Origin: Clostridium sp. | Lineage (GTDB): Bacteria > Bacillota > Clostridia > Acetivibrionales > Acetivibrionaceae | Assembly: GCA_012798835.1 (NCBI GenBank) | Contig: JAAZML010000039.1 | Location: 1-47,123 of the forward strand | Length of the DNA: 47,123 nt | Direction of reading: 5' to 3' | In this document: in pieces, positions 26,460 through 35,269 of the stretch | Numbering within the stretch: position 1 is the first letter of the stretch | Layout: every line of letters begins with the position of its first letter | The notes under the pieces: model-generated | Told to the model about the DNA's origin: nothing | Databases searched by the model: none | What the model saw: the letters and a program-made list of their open reading frames with translations, nothing else | Position numbers and translations under genes: made by a program

Positions 26460-28943
26460 ATGGGACATAATAGTTTTTTAAGATTTTTGAAAAAAGAATA
26501 CAGTATAAATCTAAACCCCCAGCAGGAAAAAGCCGTGATAAGCATCGAGGGGCCTTCCTTGCTGTTATCGGTGCCGGGTGGAGGGAAAACCACCGTTATC
26601 GTATCAAGATGCGCTAATATGGTTTTAAATCACAAAATTAATCCTGCAAATATCTTGACACTTACCTTTAGCAAAGCCTCTGCAAGGGATATGGGGGATA
26701 GGTTTAACGCTATATTTGGAAATAAAATATCACGTGGTGTAAAGTTTTCTACCATACATAGCTTTTGTTATTCGGTTATACGTGAATATACTAGAGGAAG
26801 GAACAGGCCATTTCCCCAAATTATCGAGGGTAATTCGGATTCCCCGAATAAAAATCAGATACTAAGACAATTATACTTGGAAATAAACGGAGAATTTATT
26901 GCAGATGACATTTTAGAAGAGTTATCAAACACCATAAGTTTCCTCAAGAATATGCTGTATACGATGGGTGAAATAAAGGAAATGGATATAGGCATAAAAA
27001 GATTTATTAAGATATATGATGCATACGAGAGGTTAAAAAGAAGGGAACGATACATAGATTTTGATGATATGCTAACAGGCGTTTATAGTCTATTTATGAA
27101 AAATGGTGACATCATTAAATCCTTAAGACAAAGATATCAGTACATAAATGTGGATGAATCCCAAGATACTTCCCTTGTACAGCATAAGATAATAAGAATG
27201 CTTGCCCATCCAAGAAATAATATTTTTATGGTAGGGGATGAGGATCAAAGTATTTACGGTTTTAGAGCTGCTTTTCCCCAAGCCCTTCTTGAGTTTAAAA
27301 AAACATATCCTGGGGCAAGAATCTTGCTCATGGAAAGAAATTATCGTTCAACCCCAGATATCGTGAAGGTGGCAAATGATTTTATAAAACAAAATAAAGA
27401 ACGTTACGAAAAGAATATGTTTACTGAAAATAAGCAAGATGGTGGTGTGGTATTTAAACATGTCAAGGATAGGGAAGAACAGTATTTATATATAGCTTCG
27501 CAGCTTAGCGCACGGGATAATTTATCTGATTGTGCAGTTTTGTATAGAAACAATATATCTTCCATAGCGCTTGCAGATCATTTGGAGTATAACGGCATAT
27601 TATTTTACATCAGGGATACAAATATTCATTTTTTTAAGCATTGGGTAGTGAAAGATATCATTGCTTTTATAAAATTTGCACTGGATTCACAAAATATCAC
27701 TGCTTTTAAAAGGATTTATTTTAAGATGGGGGCTTATTTGAGCAAAGAAATGTTTGAATATACACTACAGAATCAAGGAAAAGAGAGGAATGTATTTGAG
27801 ACATTACTAAATTTCCCGCAAATGCCTAAAAATACGGCAGATATGATTAAGTTGATTATAAGCCAATTGAGGACCCTGAAGTTTTTAGATCCTTATAGAG
27901 CTATTGAGTACATAGAAAAAAACATGGGTTATGAAAAATATATCAAAAGAGCATCAAAGGAATTAGGTTTTTCTTTAGAAATTGCAAATTATATCATTGC
28001 CAGCTTAAAAACAATAGCATCGCGGGTAGAAACTTTTACGGATTTTTTTAAAAGGTTGGCCTATTTAAATGAGGTCATAGTGGGGGCAGGGAAGAATAAA
28101 TATAAAAATGCGGTTTTCCTTTCCACTATACATTCTAGCAAGGGATTAGAATTCGATAAGGTTTATATGTTAGATTTGGTGGACGGACAATTTCCATCGA
28201 CCAAGAGCATAGGAGAGCACGAACAGGAGAATAATGCATTGATGGAAGAAGAAGTACGGCTTTTTTATGTTGGCATTACTAGAGCTAAAAGGCAATTAGA
28301 GCTTCTTAGCTTTTCAAGGGCGAACAAAAAAAAATCTATGCCATCAAGATTTGTTCATCAAATTATGCTAGCAAAGGGACGCTTATCGTATGATAAAATA
28401 CAAAAGGGGATATGGGTAGAGCATATATGCTACGGCATTGGACAGGTAAGAAAAATTGAAAAAGATAAGGACATAGTAGCTATAAAGTTTGGATACACAG
28501 GGGAAAAAAGATTCTCCCTTGATACATGTATGAAGGAAGGAAAAATTCGGATTATAAATGGCGGTGAACATCATAAGCCAAAGGAGTCGATGGAGGAGGG
28601 GGAATTAACTAAACTTAGTATTGGCGAACTAAGAGGAATTGCTTTAAAAGCGGGCAAAGGGGGTAAATATAAAAAATTGCTTCCGCAGCTATTTTTACAC
28701 GACGATTACGAAGTTAGAAGACGGGCATGTTCTGCGGCAAGAAGACTTAAAGATGCGAAGATAACACTTAAAATAAGACCTTGCCTTTATGCCAAAGAAC
28801 CCCAAGTTCGTCAATATGCACTAAAAGCAATTTTAAGCAGCGGGTGTACGGCACTTATTGAGGATATTAAAAAAGTTCTTGAAACAGAAGACAAATGTTA
28901 TAATATTGATTTATGCAGAAAAATTCTTGAACAATTCGGATAG
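26460..28943 (+). CDS. UvrD/Rep-type superfamily 1 DNA helicase with C-terminal HEAT-like tail
   Basis: 827 residues. SF1 motifs are present in order: Walker A VPGGGKTT (38-45), TIHSFC (98-103), the Walker B helicase motif VDESQD (231-236), GDEDQSIYGFRAA (259-271), NYRS (294-297), STIHSSKGLEFD (555-566) and VGITRAKR (604-611). The DExQ box reads DESQ. Residues 650-700 look like the Tudor-like C-terminal domain of PcrA/UvrD. After this, about 738-827 contain two or more HEAT-like helical repeats (DYEVRRRACSAARRL, PQVRQYALKAILSSG). UvrD/PcrA proteins unwind DNA in repair and remove bound proteins. The HEAT addition is unusual. The gene lies at the break in the wall cluster, next to the murA remnant. 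Confidence 0.9.
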   Translation: MGHNSFLRFLKKEYSINLNPQQEKAVISIEGPSLLLSVPGGGKTTVIVSRCANMVLNHKINPANILTLTFSKASARDMGDRFNAIFGNKISRGVKFSTIHSFCYSVIREYTRGRNRPFPQIIEGNSDSPNKNQILRQLYLEINGEFIADDILEELSNTISFLKNMLYTMGEIKEMDIGIKRFIKIYDAYERLKRRERYIDFDDMLTGVYSLFMKNGDIIKSLRQRYQYINVDESQDTSLVQHKIIRMLAHPRNNIFMVGDEDQSIYGFRAAFPQALLEFKKTYPGARILLMERNYRSTPDIVKVANDFIKQNKERYEKNMFTENKQDGGVVFKHVKDREEQYLYIASQLSARDNLSDCAVLYRNNISSIALADHLEYNGILFYIRDTNIHFFKHWVVKDIIAFIKFALDSQNITAFKRIYFKMGAYLSKEMFEYTLQNQGKERNVFETLLNFPQMPKNTADMIKLIISQLRTLKFLDPYRAIEYIEKNMGYEKYIKRASKELGFSLEIANYIIASLKTIASRVETFTDFFKRLAYLNEVIVGAGKNKYKNAVFLSTIHSSKGLEFDKVYMLDLVDGQFPSTKSIGEHEQENNALMEEEVRLFYVGITRAKRQLELLSFSRANKKKSMPSRFVHQIMLAKGRLSYDKIQKGIWVEHICYGIGQVRKIEKDKDIVAIKFGYTGEKRFSLDTCMKEGKIRIINGGEHHKPKESMEEGELTKLSIGELRGIALKAGKGGKYKKLLPQLFLHDDYEVRRRACSAARRLKDAKITLKIRPCLYAKEPQVRQYALKAILSSGCTALIEDIKKVLETEDKCYNIDLCRKILEQFG

Positions 28944-28972
28944 GAAAATATTTTTAATTTGTTTTCATACCA

Positions 28973-29036
28973 ATACCCTACCCAGGAAAGAATATTCAAT
29001 GAACAACACAACAAGGGATTAAAAACGGTAGGGTAT
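28973..29036. repeat. 10-bp inverted repeat beside tRNA-Leu
   Basis: ATACCCTACC (28973-28982) and GGTAGGGTAT (29027-29036) are perfectly complementary with 44 bases between. The right arm ends 7 bases from the tRNA 3' end. It could form the end of the tRNA transcript, though a T run is lacking. Confidence 0.55.
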
Positions 29037-29043
29037 CGATATT

Positions 29044-29126
29044 TGGTGCGAAAGACGGGACTTGAACCCGTACGGTTGCCCACACGCCCCTCAAACGTGC
29101 GCGTCTGCCAGTTCCGCCACTCTCGC
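29044..29126 (-). tRNA. tRNA-Leu (anticodon GAG)
   Basis: On the minus strand the 83-base sequence starts GCGAGAG and ends CTTTCGC-A-CCA, giving a complete 7-bp acceptor stem with one G-U pair and an encoded CCA. The T arm ACGGG-TTCAAGT-CCCGT is perfect. The anticodon stem CACGT/GCGTG holds the loop TTGAGGG with anticodon GAG, which reads CTC and CTT leucine codons. The long variable arm fits a class II (Leu) tRNA. A consensus promoter lies 65 bases upstream. Confidence 0.93.
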
Positions 29127-29142
29127 AGATTTAAGAAACAAT

Positions 29143-29170
29143 TTAGACATATGATGCAAATTGCTATATT
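29143..29170 (+). promoter_or_regulatory. Possible promoter for cobO
   Basis: TTAGAC (29143-29148) and TATATT (29165-29170) with a 16-base spacer would drive the plus-strand gene at 29259. It overlaps the leader of the divergent tRNA. No B12 riboswitch elements are visible here. Confidence 0.35.
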
Positions 29171-29190
29171 CTAAGCAATCAGCATAATAA

Positions 29191-29219
29191 ATTATACTCA
29201 TAAAATATGCAGATGTCAA
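29191..29219 (-). promoter_or_regulatory. Consensus sigma-A promoter of tRNA-Leu
   Basis: On the minus strand TTGACA (complement of 29214-29219) and TATAAT (complement of 29191-29196) are separated by exactly 17 bases, a perfect consensus, as expected for a strongly expressed tRNA. Confidence 0.88.
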
Positions 29220-29258
29220 TAGCTTTTAAAATTTTCGCATTACAAAAGGAGGATAAAA

Positions 29259-29789
29259 ATGAGGAAAGGATTAATACAGATATATACAGGTGAGGGCAAA
29301 GGAAAAACTACCGCAGCCATAGGACAGGGTATGAGGGCATTGGGTAATGGATATAAGGTATATATGATTCAATTTTTAAAGGGTGGGGGAACGGGAGAGC
29401 TGCGGGTGTTGGAGAAACTAGGTCCGAACTTTAAAGTTTTTAGTTTTGAAAAGAAGCGCGGCTTTATATGGGAACTTGAAAAGGATGAGATTGTCCAGCT
29501 AAAAATGGAGGTTCGGAAAGCGTTTGATTTTGCAAAAACAGTGCTCTATAGGGAAGAATGTGATATTTTAATACTGGATGAAATTATGGCGGCCCTCAGC
29601 AATAATTTGATTGGGGTAGATGAGATCATTGGGGTTTTAAAAAACAAGCCTGCCAGTGTTGAAATTATTCTTACTGGCAGGGATACACCAAAAGAGATAT
29701 TAGAGTTATCCGATTATGTTTCTGATATTTTATGCAAAAAACATCCCTTTCAAAAGGGAGTGAAGGCCAGACGGGGAATAGAATATTAA
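29259..29789 (+). CDS. cobO: Cob(I)alamin adenosyltransferase, CobA/CobO/BtuR type
   Basis: 176 residues, AAAGGAGGA before the ATG. The ATP-binding loop YTGEGKGKTTAA lies at residues 9-20 and is the P-loop unique to the CobA family. QFLKGGGTGE and LILDEIMAALSN are the further family blocks. The enzyme adds the adenosyl group to reduced corrinoids, making coenzyme B12 or acting in its salvage. It stands alone here, between a divergent tRNA and the convergent dapB, with no other cobalamin gene in the window, so it may serve salvage. Confidence 0.93.
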   Translation: MRKGLIQIYTGEGKGKTTAAIGQGMRALGNGYKVYMIQFLKGGGTGELRVLEKLGPNFKVFSFEKKRGFIWELEKDEIVQLKMEVRKAFDFAKTVLYREECDILILDEIMAALSNNLIGVDEIIGVLKNKPASVEIILTGRDTPKEILELSDYVSDILCKKHPFQKGVKARRGIEY

Positions 29790-29816
29790 AAATTCCTGGA
29801 CACTTCACATTGCATA

Positions 29817-30575
29817 TTATTTATTTTTAATTAAGTCATCCATGTCATACATATCCGGTGCTTTTTTATGAAGGAATACAGCGGCATTTAAGGAGCCTAC
29901 GGCGAATATATCCTTGGACATTGCAATATGGTTTACTTCTATTATTTCATCGTTACCAGCAAAGATAACGGAATGTTCACCAACTACTGTTCCTCCTCTT
30001 ACCGCATGAATGCCTATTTCTTTTTTGTTTCGCATTTTTCTTCTGGAATGCCTGTCATACATATATTCCTTTTGATTTCGGGAAACCGAGTTTATGGCAT
30101 CGGCAATAGACAGAGCAGTCCCGCTTGGGGCATCAATTTTTTGGTTATGATGTTTTTCTATAATCTCAATATCGAAATCATCTTCTAGCACTTTTGAAGC
30201 TTTCTTTACTAGATCCATCAGAAGGTTAACACCTATTGACATATTAGCCGAATAAAAAATGGGTATATCCCTTGATATATTAGTAAGTTTTTTTATTTGT
30301 GAATTGGAAAGACCCGTAGTTGCTACGACTGCTGGAATCTTTTTGGTTAGTGCAAACTCTAGTAATTCTTCCAAAACCGATGGATGTGAAAAGTCAATTA
30401 TGACATCGATTTTCTCATTGCATTTTCCCAAATCCGTGTAGACAGGGTAATTGTTGTTGGGGGTGGTGTTTATATCAAATCCAGCAACTATTTGCAGCCC
30501 GTTTTTTTCTTGGGCAATCCTGCTGATTACCTGACCCATTTTTCCATTGCAGCCGCTTAGTAATATATTTATCAT
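29817..30575 (-). CDS. dapB: 4-hydroxy-tetrahydrodipicolinate reductase
   Basis: 252 residues. The N-terminal dinucleotide-binding loop is SGCNGKMGQVI (residues 7-17). The catalytic and substrate block EKHHNQKIDAPSGTA contains the conserved His pair, Lys and SGT motif of DapB, and HAVRGGTVVGEH follows. DapB reduces the product of DapA using NAD(P)H, a step common to lysine and diaminopimelate synthesis. It is third in the minus-strand operon asd-dapA-dapB, 84 bases after dapA. No later pathway genes follow before the convergent cobO. Confidence 0.97.
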   Translation of the reverse strand: MINILLSGCNGKMGQVISRIAQEKNGLQIVAGFDINTTPNNNYPVYTDLGKCNEKIDVIIDFSHPSVLEELLEFALTKKIPAVVATTGLSNSQIKKLTNISRDIPIFYSANMSIGVNLLMDLVKKASKVLEDDFDIEIIEKHHNQKIDAPSGTALSIADAINSVSRNQKEYMYDRHSRRKMRNKKEIGIHAVRGGTVVGEHSVIFAGNDEIIEVNHIAMSKDIFAVGSLNAAVFLHKKAPDMYDMDDLIKNK

Positions 30576-30659
30576 TTTTAAATCGCACTTCCTTTTTGAC
30601 TTTAGTAAGTATAAAAACAGTCTTCTTTATATTCGGGTGCCGAACCTGTATATAATGCA

Positions 30660-31541
30660 TTATTTAATTAGTTTATAATCCTTAATAGTTTGTTTTAGGA
30701 TATCATAGTTTTTCTGGCTCATATCTACCAAGGGGAGACGGCATTTACCAACGTCCATACCCATAATATTCATTGCAGCCTTAACGGGAATAGGGTTTAC
30801 CTCTATGAATAATGCAGACATAAGATGAATAAGTTCAAGCTGAATTTTTCTGCCTGATTCAACATCCCCGGAAAGAAACGAAGAAGCAAGTTCATGAGTC
30901 TTTTTGGGTACAATATTTGCCATAACCGATATAACTCCTTTGCCCCCTAAAGCAAGTACAGGTATAATACTGTTATCATCACCTGAATACACAGTAAAAT
31001 CATCAGAACATAGATTAATTATTTCACCGACTTGAGACAAATTACACTCTTTAATAGCCACAATATTATCAATTTCCGATAGTTTTTTTACCGTCTGGGG
31101 TTCAATATTCATGCCCGTTCTGCCTGGCACATTATACAGAACTACAGGTATTTTTATATTGTTTGCAATCAATTTAAAATGTTCGTAAAGACCTTTTTGT
31201 GTTGTTTTGTTGTAATAAGGGGTTACACTTAATATGGCATCGGCACCAACCTCCTGGGCATACTTGCTCAGACTAATCGCGTGAATGGTATCGTTACTGC
31301 CGGTTCCTGCAATAACAGGCACCCTTTTGGCAACTTTCTCTACTGCGAATTTAATGACAGCCTTATGTTCATCATCCGGCATAGTTGAAGCTTCGCCTGT
31401 TGTTCCACATACTATGATTGAGTCTATGCCCTCTTTTATTTGGAAATCAATGAGCTCCCCAAGCTTTTCATAGTTCACACCATCCTGCGTAAAAGGGGTT
31501 ACTATAGCCACCCCGGCTCCAGTAAATATCGGTTTATTCAT
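30660..31541 (-). CDS. dapA: 4-hydroxy-tetrahydrodipicolinate synthase
   Basis: 293 residues from the ATG at 31541. A second ATG three codons earlier directly abuts the GAAAGGA site and is less likely. The family motifs are [20 protein letters not shown] and the Schiff-base lysine in NIVAIKECN. DapA condenses pyruvate with aspartate semialdehyde, the first committed step to mDAP and lysine. Length and motifs are normal. It lies between asd and dapB under the lysine riboswitch. The product feeds MurE, which is the mDAP type in this genome. Confidence 0.97.
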   Translation of the reverse strand: MNKPIFTGAGVAIVTPFTQDGVNYEKLGELIDFQIKEGIDSIIVCGTTGEASTMPDDEHKAVIKFAVEKVAKRVPVIAGTGSNDTIHAISLSKYAQEVGADAILSVTPYYNKTTQKGLYEHFKLIANNIKIPVVLYNVPGRTGMNIEPQTVKKLSEIDNIVAIKECNLSQVGEIINLCSDDFTVYSGDDNSIIPVLALGGKGVISVMANIVPKKTHELASSFLSGDVESGRKIQLELIHLMSALFIEVNPIPVKAAMNIMGMDVGKCRLPLVDMSQKNYDILKQTIKDYKLIK

Positions 31542-31677
31542 AACAAACATCCTTTCAAATTTTTATAATATCCTACATAATCTTAGCCGATGGTACTTTA
31601 ATTAAAATATCAGCCGCTTGCCTGTATCTTTTATTAACCATATTAAAAACAAGGTATAACAAAAAGTGTACTAGGCA

Positions 31678-32676
31678 CTACTTATCCCAGGTTTTTAATA
31701 GCTCTTGAGCAATTTGGACGGTATTTGTAGCGGCCCCTTTTCGTATATTATCGGCCACTACCCAAAGGTTTACACCGTTTTTGACACTTTCATCGCGTCT
31801 TATTCTCCCTACAAAGGTTTCATCCCTACCTTCAGCATTTAGTGCAGTTGGATAGATATTATTTGAAACATCATCTTGGACTATAACCCCCGGTGCTTTT
31901 TTCATGGTGTCAATCAGCTCGTCAAGCTCAAAGGGCAAATCAAGTTCTACATTTATTGATTCGCTATGACCATGAAAGACAGGGACTCTTACTGTGGTGG
32001 CTGTAATTTTTAATTCCGGTTCATTTAATATTTTCCTTGTCTCGTTTACCATTTTCATTTCTTCTTTTGTGTAGCCGTTTGGTAAGAAAGTATCAATATG
32101 GGGAATACAATTGCCTGCTATTGGGTGGGGGAATTTTTTTGGCGATTGTCCCTTAAGACCCATCTCAAGATCGCTAAACCCTCCTGTACCCGCCCCTGAT
32201 ACTGCCTGGTATGTTGAAAAAATTATTCTTTTAATTTTATATTTATCGTGAAGCGGCTTGAGTGCCACAACAGCCTGTATGGTGGAGCAATTTGGATTGG
32301 CTATGATACCCTTATGTGAGGAAATATCTTTGGAATTGACCTCGGGTACTACCAAAGGTACATTTTCATCATTTCTCCAATGACTGCTGTTATCAATAAC
32401 TACGCATCCTTTTGAAACTGCTATTGGAGCATATTTTTCACTGATACTCCCACCGGCGGAAAAGAGCGCAATGTCAATTTTTTTATCAAAGGATGCCTCA
32501 GTAAGTTCCTCTACAATATAATCTTTACTGTTGAAGGTAATGGTTGAACCTGCGGACCGGCTTGAAGAAAAAAAGTATATGTTTTCGATGGGAAGATTTT
32601 TTTCTTCCAAAACCTTTATCATTGTCCTACCAACCATTCCTGTAGCACCCACCAGTGCTAAATTAATTTTTCTCAT
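31678..32676 (-). CDS. asd: Aspartate-semialdehyde dehydrogenase
   Basis: 332 residues, start ATG with AAGGAGG upstream on the minus strand. The N-terminal NADP-binding loop is VGATGMVG (9-16). The active-site Cys130 sits in ANPNCSTIQ, and the later FSTYQAVSGAG and VPVFHGHSES blocks complete the family. Asd reduces aspartyl phosphate to aspartate semialdehyde for lysine, mDAP, threonine and methionine. As first gene behind the lysine riboswitch it would be shut down when lysine is high, together with dapA and dapB. Confidence 0.97.
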   Translation of the reverse strand: MRKINLALVGATGMVGRTMIKVLEEKNLPIENIYFFSSSRSAGSTITFNSKDYIVEELTEASFDKKIDIALFSAGGSISEKYAPIAVSKGCVVIDNSSHWRNDENVPLVVPEVNSKDISSHKGIIANPNCSTIQAVVALKPLHDKYKIKRIIFSTYQAVSGAGTGGFSDLEMGLKGQSPKKFPHPIAGNCIPHIDTFLPNGYTKEEMKMVNETRKILNEPELKITATTVRVPVFHGHSESINVELDLPFELDELIDTMKKAPGVIVQDDVSNNIYPTALNAEGRDETFVGRIRRDESVKNGVNLWVVADNIRKGAATNTVQIAQELLKTWDK

Positions 32677-32828
32677 TTTAAATGTAACCTCCTTGGAATA
32701 ATCGCATAACTTAAAATACTATAGTGCGGCAGCCGGGTATACCATCTTATAATTTATTTTTAGAGGAAAATTCCCAACCCGAAAATTTGAAGCCCGTTTA
32801 TGCTAAGTTGCGGGAATGCCACAAATAT

Positions 32829-32853
32829 AAAAAAAGCCGGTACGAATACCAGC
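32829..32853 (-). terminator. Riboswitch-controlled intrinsic terminator
   Basis: On the minus strand GCTGGTA and TACCGGC (complement of 32847-32853 and 32836-32842) form a 7-bp stem around a TTCG tetraloop, followed by seven T residues. It lies 46 bases after the lysine aptamer and before asd. Outside it, CCACAAAT and ATTTGTGG form a further inverted pair. Confidence 0.88.
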
Positions 32854-32898
32854 AGTTCATTTGTGGATTTGGGTAGTTTAACTTCAGTTATATGAACT

Positions 32899-33063
32899 GA
32901 TAGCACTCCATCAAAACGGTGATGACAGTTATGCAGCTATTAACCGTATAACCAGACTATACCTTTGTGGGGAAATATAATCTTCGGCGGCAGACCCTTT
33001 TGAACTTCGTCGTAAAAGCCCATACTTTTCGGAAGAACTACTATTGAATACCGCTCCTCTATC
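32899..33063 (-). ncRNA. Lysine riboswitch (L box) controlling asd-dapA-dapB
   Basis: Read on the minus strand, the element opens GATAGAGGAGCGG (from 33063) and closes GGAGTGCTATC (to 32899), the two sides of P1. Conserved L-box pieces in order are AGTAGT, GGGTCTGCCGCCGAAG, GTCTGGT, and ACTGTCATCACCG with TGATGGAGTG. This is the arrangement of the lysC lysine riboswitch of B. subtilis. The length of about 165 nt is normal. Lysine binding would free the downstream terminator and stop transcription of asd, dapA and dapB. Confidence 0.92.
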
Positions 33064-33069
33064 AAACAA

Positions 33070-33098
33070 ATTATAATATAAATTTCACTTTAAGTCAT
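33070..33098 (-). promoter_or_regulatory. Promoter of the lysine operon
   Basis: On the minus strand ATGACT (complement of 33093-33098) and TATAAT (complement of 33070-33075) are 17 bases apart, and the riboswitch begins 7 bases after the -10. Confidence 0.7.
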
Positions 33099-33357
33099 TT
33101 TAACATCTTAAATAGTATATGTCAAACACTTAATTTTTGATACCTAAAAGGAAGATATATTCTAAAAAATTTCAAATTTAACTGCCGGGGTATAGTAATA
33201 TCTTTTAAAATGCATTATAATTTAATTGCATAAAAGGGTAGTGGCAGCCTGTGTCGAAGTATAATTTTAAAAGAAGGAATATTTTAATGCAATTTTAAGA
33301 TAGGAAAGATATTTTATAAGTACCAAACAAGACAGAGAATGGAGATGGGGAAGAAAC

Positions 33358-35076
33358 ATGAATAAAAATATTTTTACAAAATTAATGTTTAAAAGAACTA
33401 TTTTGCTGGTGATTTTAACTGTACTTGTCTCGTTGTCGCATTCCTTTGTTGTGACGACTTATGCCTATTCAAACATTCCTGTAGAGGTTAGGATAGGTTT
33501 GTTTTTTAATGATTCGCAGACGGGACAATATTCTGCAGTTTCAAGTTTTGTGGCTAATGCCAACGGAGGACTTAGCATTGGATGTTTTGCCAATGGGAAG
33601 CTAGACCATCTTATGGAATATCAGCAAGGTACTCCCTTAGTCGTAAGTAAGGATTCCTTTTATATAAAGTCAGACGATAAAACAACCGAATATGATCCGA
33701 GTCTGGAGCAAACATTAAAAGGTGAAAAGATGGGACCCTACCATGTAAAAATAGGTGATGTTTTTGCCGATTATGCTTCTCTGGGTTCTGAGCTTTTGAA
33801 AATACAAGAAAAGGGTATTGATGCCTATCCTGTATATGATGATGGTTGGCAGATTTGGACGGGCTTTTATGTGGACGAAAATGATGCCGAAATGGCGGTT
33901 TTATACCTAATAAGTCCGATTTTAGGCGAGAAGGATTATAAGGTTATATCCCCTTCCCCTTCAAGAATATCGGTTTCATCCGAAGGGGGAAAGACGGTTT
34001 TGTTATTTGATTCCAAAAGTCATGTTTTCACCATAAAACCTGGGGGCGAAAGTAAACCTGGGTTCATAAGGCTAGACGGTGATGATTCTAAAAGATATCG
34101 TGGTCGAATTGAGGTGCAAAGGTTTTTAGGAAGTGATATGACACTAATTAATGTATTGCCCATGGAAGAATATTTATACGGTGTAGTACCCTGCGAAATA
34201 CAGGCAGGATCACACCCTGAGGCATTGAAGGCCCAGGCCGTGGCGGCAAGGACATATACAGTAAACAATCTTAAAAAATATGAACGGCTCAACTTTAATA
34301 TGTGTGCGACTACATACTCACAGGTGTATAGGGGATTTAATGGGGAGGCAGGGGCAACCAGCAAGGCGATAGATGATACAAGGGGCGAAATAGTGACCTA
34401 TGAAGGAAAACCTGCATCAATATTCTATTTTAGCTCCAGCGGCGGAAAAACGGAGGATGTTAAAAATGTTTGGGGAAGTGATGGCTACCCTTATCTTGTA
34501 AGTGTCGAGGACAAATATGAATCCGGGAAGTCTTGGCATTATAATTGGGAAAATTCTTTTACTGCCCAAAGGATCAAAGAAATCATGGTGGGGAGAGGCT
34601 TTAATATTGGAGATATATTGGGTATTCACATAACAAAAAGATCGGAGGCAGGCAGGGCGGTGGAGGTAGTTCTGAGAGGCAGTAAGGGGGAGAGGGTATA
34701 CAAGAATAGCTTGACTAGAGATTTTTTAAGTCTTGATAGCCAATGGTATGATATAATTACCGATGCCGATACTCTGGTAAAGAAAAATGAACTTCCACCA
34801 TCTAGGATCCAAATAGCTGGGAAAAAAATAATGACTGCAACTGGCCTGAAAACCTTAGATACTAGCAAAAAGACAGTAAAGGCATTATTGACAGAAGGAG
34901 CAACAAAGATAATACCCCTGACACCGACTGTATATACATTTAAGGGGAAGGGATGGGGTCATGCAGTGGGTATGAGCCAGGAGGGAGCCAAGGGAATGGC
35001 CGAGGCAGGTTTTACATATGATAAGATACTAACTCATTACTTTACGGGTACAAAGGTGGAACAGGCTGATTTTTGA
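33358..35076 (+). CDS. SpoIID/LytB-domain secreted protein
   Basis: 572 residues. A signal peptide covers about 1-37 (basic MNKNIFTKLMFKR, hydrophobic core, TYAYS). The SpoIID domain starts near residue 260 with EEYLYGVVPCEIQAGSHPEALKAQ split by its conserved Cys/Glu, followed by AVAARTY, SSSGGKTEDV and the closing WGHAVGMSQEGA. SpoIID is a lytic transglycosylase that cleaves glycan strands during engulfment of the forespore. The N-terminal 230 residues are longer than in SpoIID itself, so this may be a vegetative or sporulation relative. It stands divergent to the lysine operon; GGAGATGGGG lies before the start. Confidence 0.9.
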   Translation: MNKNIFTKLMFKRTILLVILTVLVSLSHSFVVTTYAYSNIPVEVRIGLFFNDSQTGQYSAVSSFVANANGGLSIGCFANGKLDHLMEYQQGTPLVVSKDSFYIKSDDKTTEYDPSLEQTLKGEKMGPYHVKIGDVFADYASLGSELLKIQEKGIDAYPVYDDGWQIWTGFYVDENDAEMAVLYLISPILGEKDYKVISPSPSRISVSSEGGKTVLLFDSKSHVFTIKPGGESKPGFIRLDGDDSKRYRGRIEVQRFLGSDMTLINVLPMEEYLYGVVPCEIQAGSHPEALKAQAVAARTYTVNNLKKYERLNFNMCATTYSQVYRGFNGEAGATSKAIDDTRGEIVTYEGKPASIFYFSSSGGKTEDVKNVWGSDGYPYLVSVEDKYESGKSWHYNWENSFTAQRIKEIMVGRGFNIGDILGIHITKRSEAGRAVEVVLRGSKGERVYKNSLTRDFLSLDSQWYDIITDADTLVKKNELPPSRIQIAGKKIMTATGLKTLDTSKKTVKALLTEGATKIIPLTPTVYTFKGKGWGHAVGMSQEGAKGMAEAGFTYDKILTHYFTGTKVEQADF

Positions 35077-35269
35077 TCTGCTCCTTAACAAAGGATACAC
35101 TGGAACCGGCAACGTATAGGGAGAGAGTACCGATTGATCCAAGGGAACAAAAAACCTACATTTGTTTAATTTAGCCTTGCAGACGGGAAATATTTAATGT
35201 ATCATTCTATCATGTAATGGACAGATATATTTTTACAGTGAATATATTTACGAAATGGTGTTTTTTATT

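Noticed and set aside
29127-29258. B12 riboswitch before cobO
   Set aside because: The region is short, filled by the divergent tRNA promoter, and shows no B12-box sequence.
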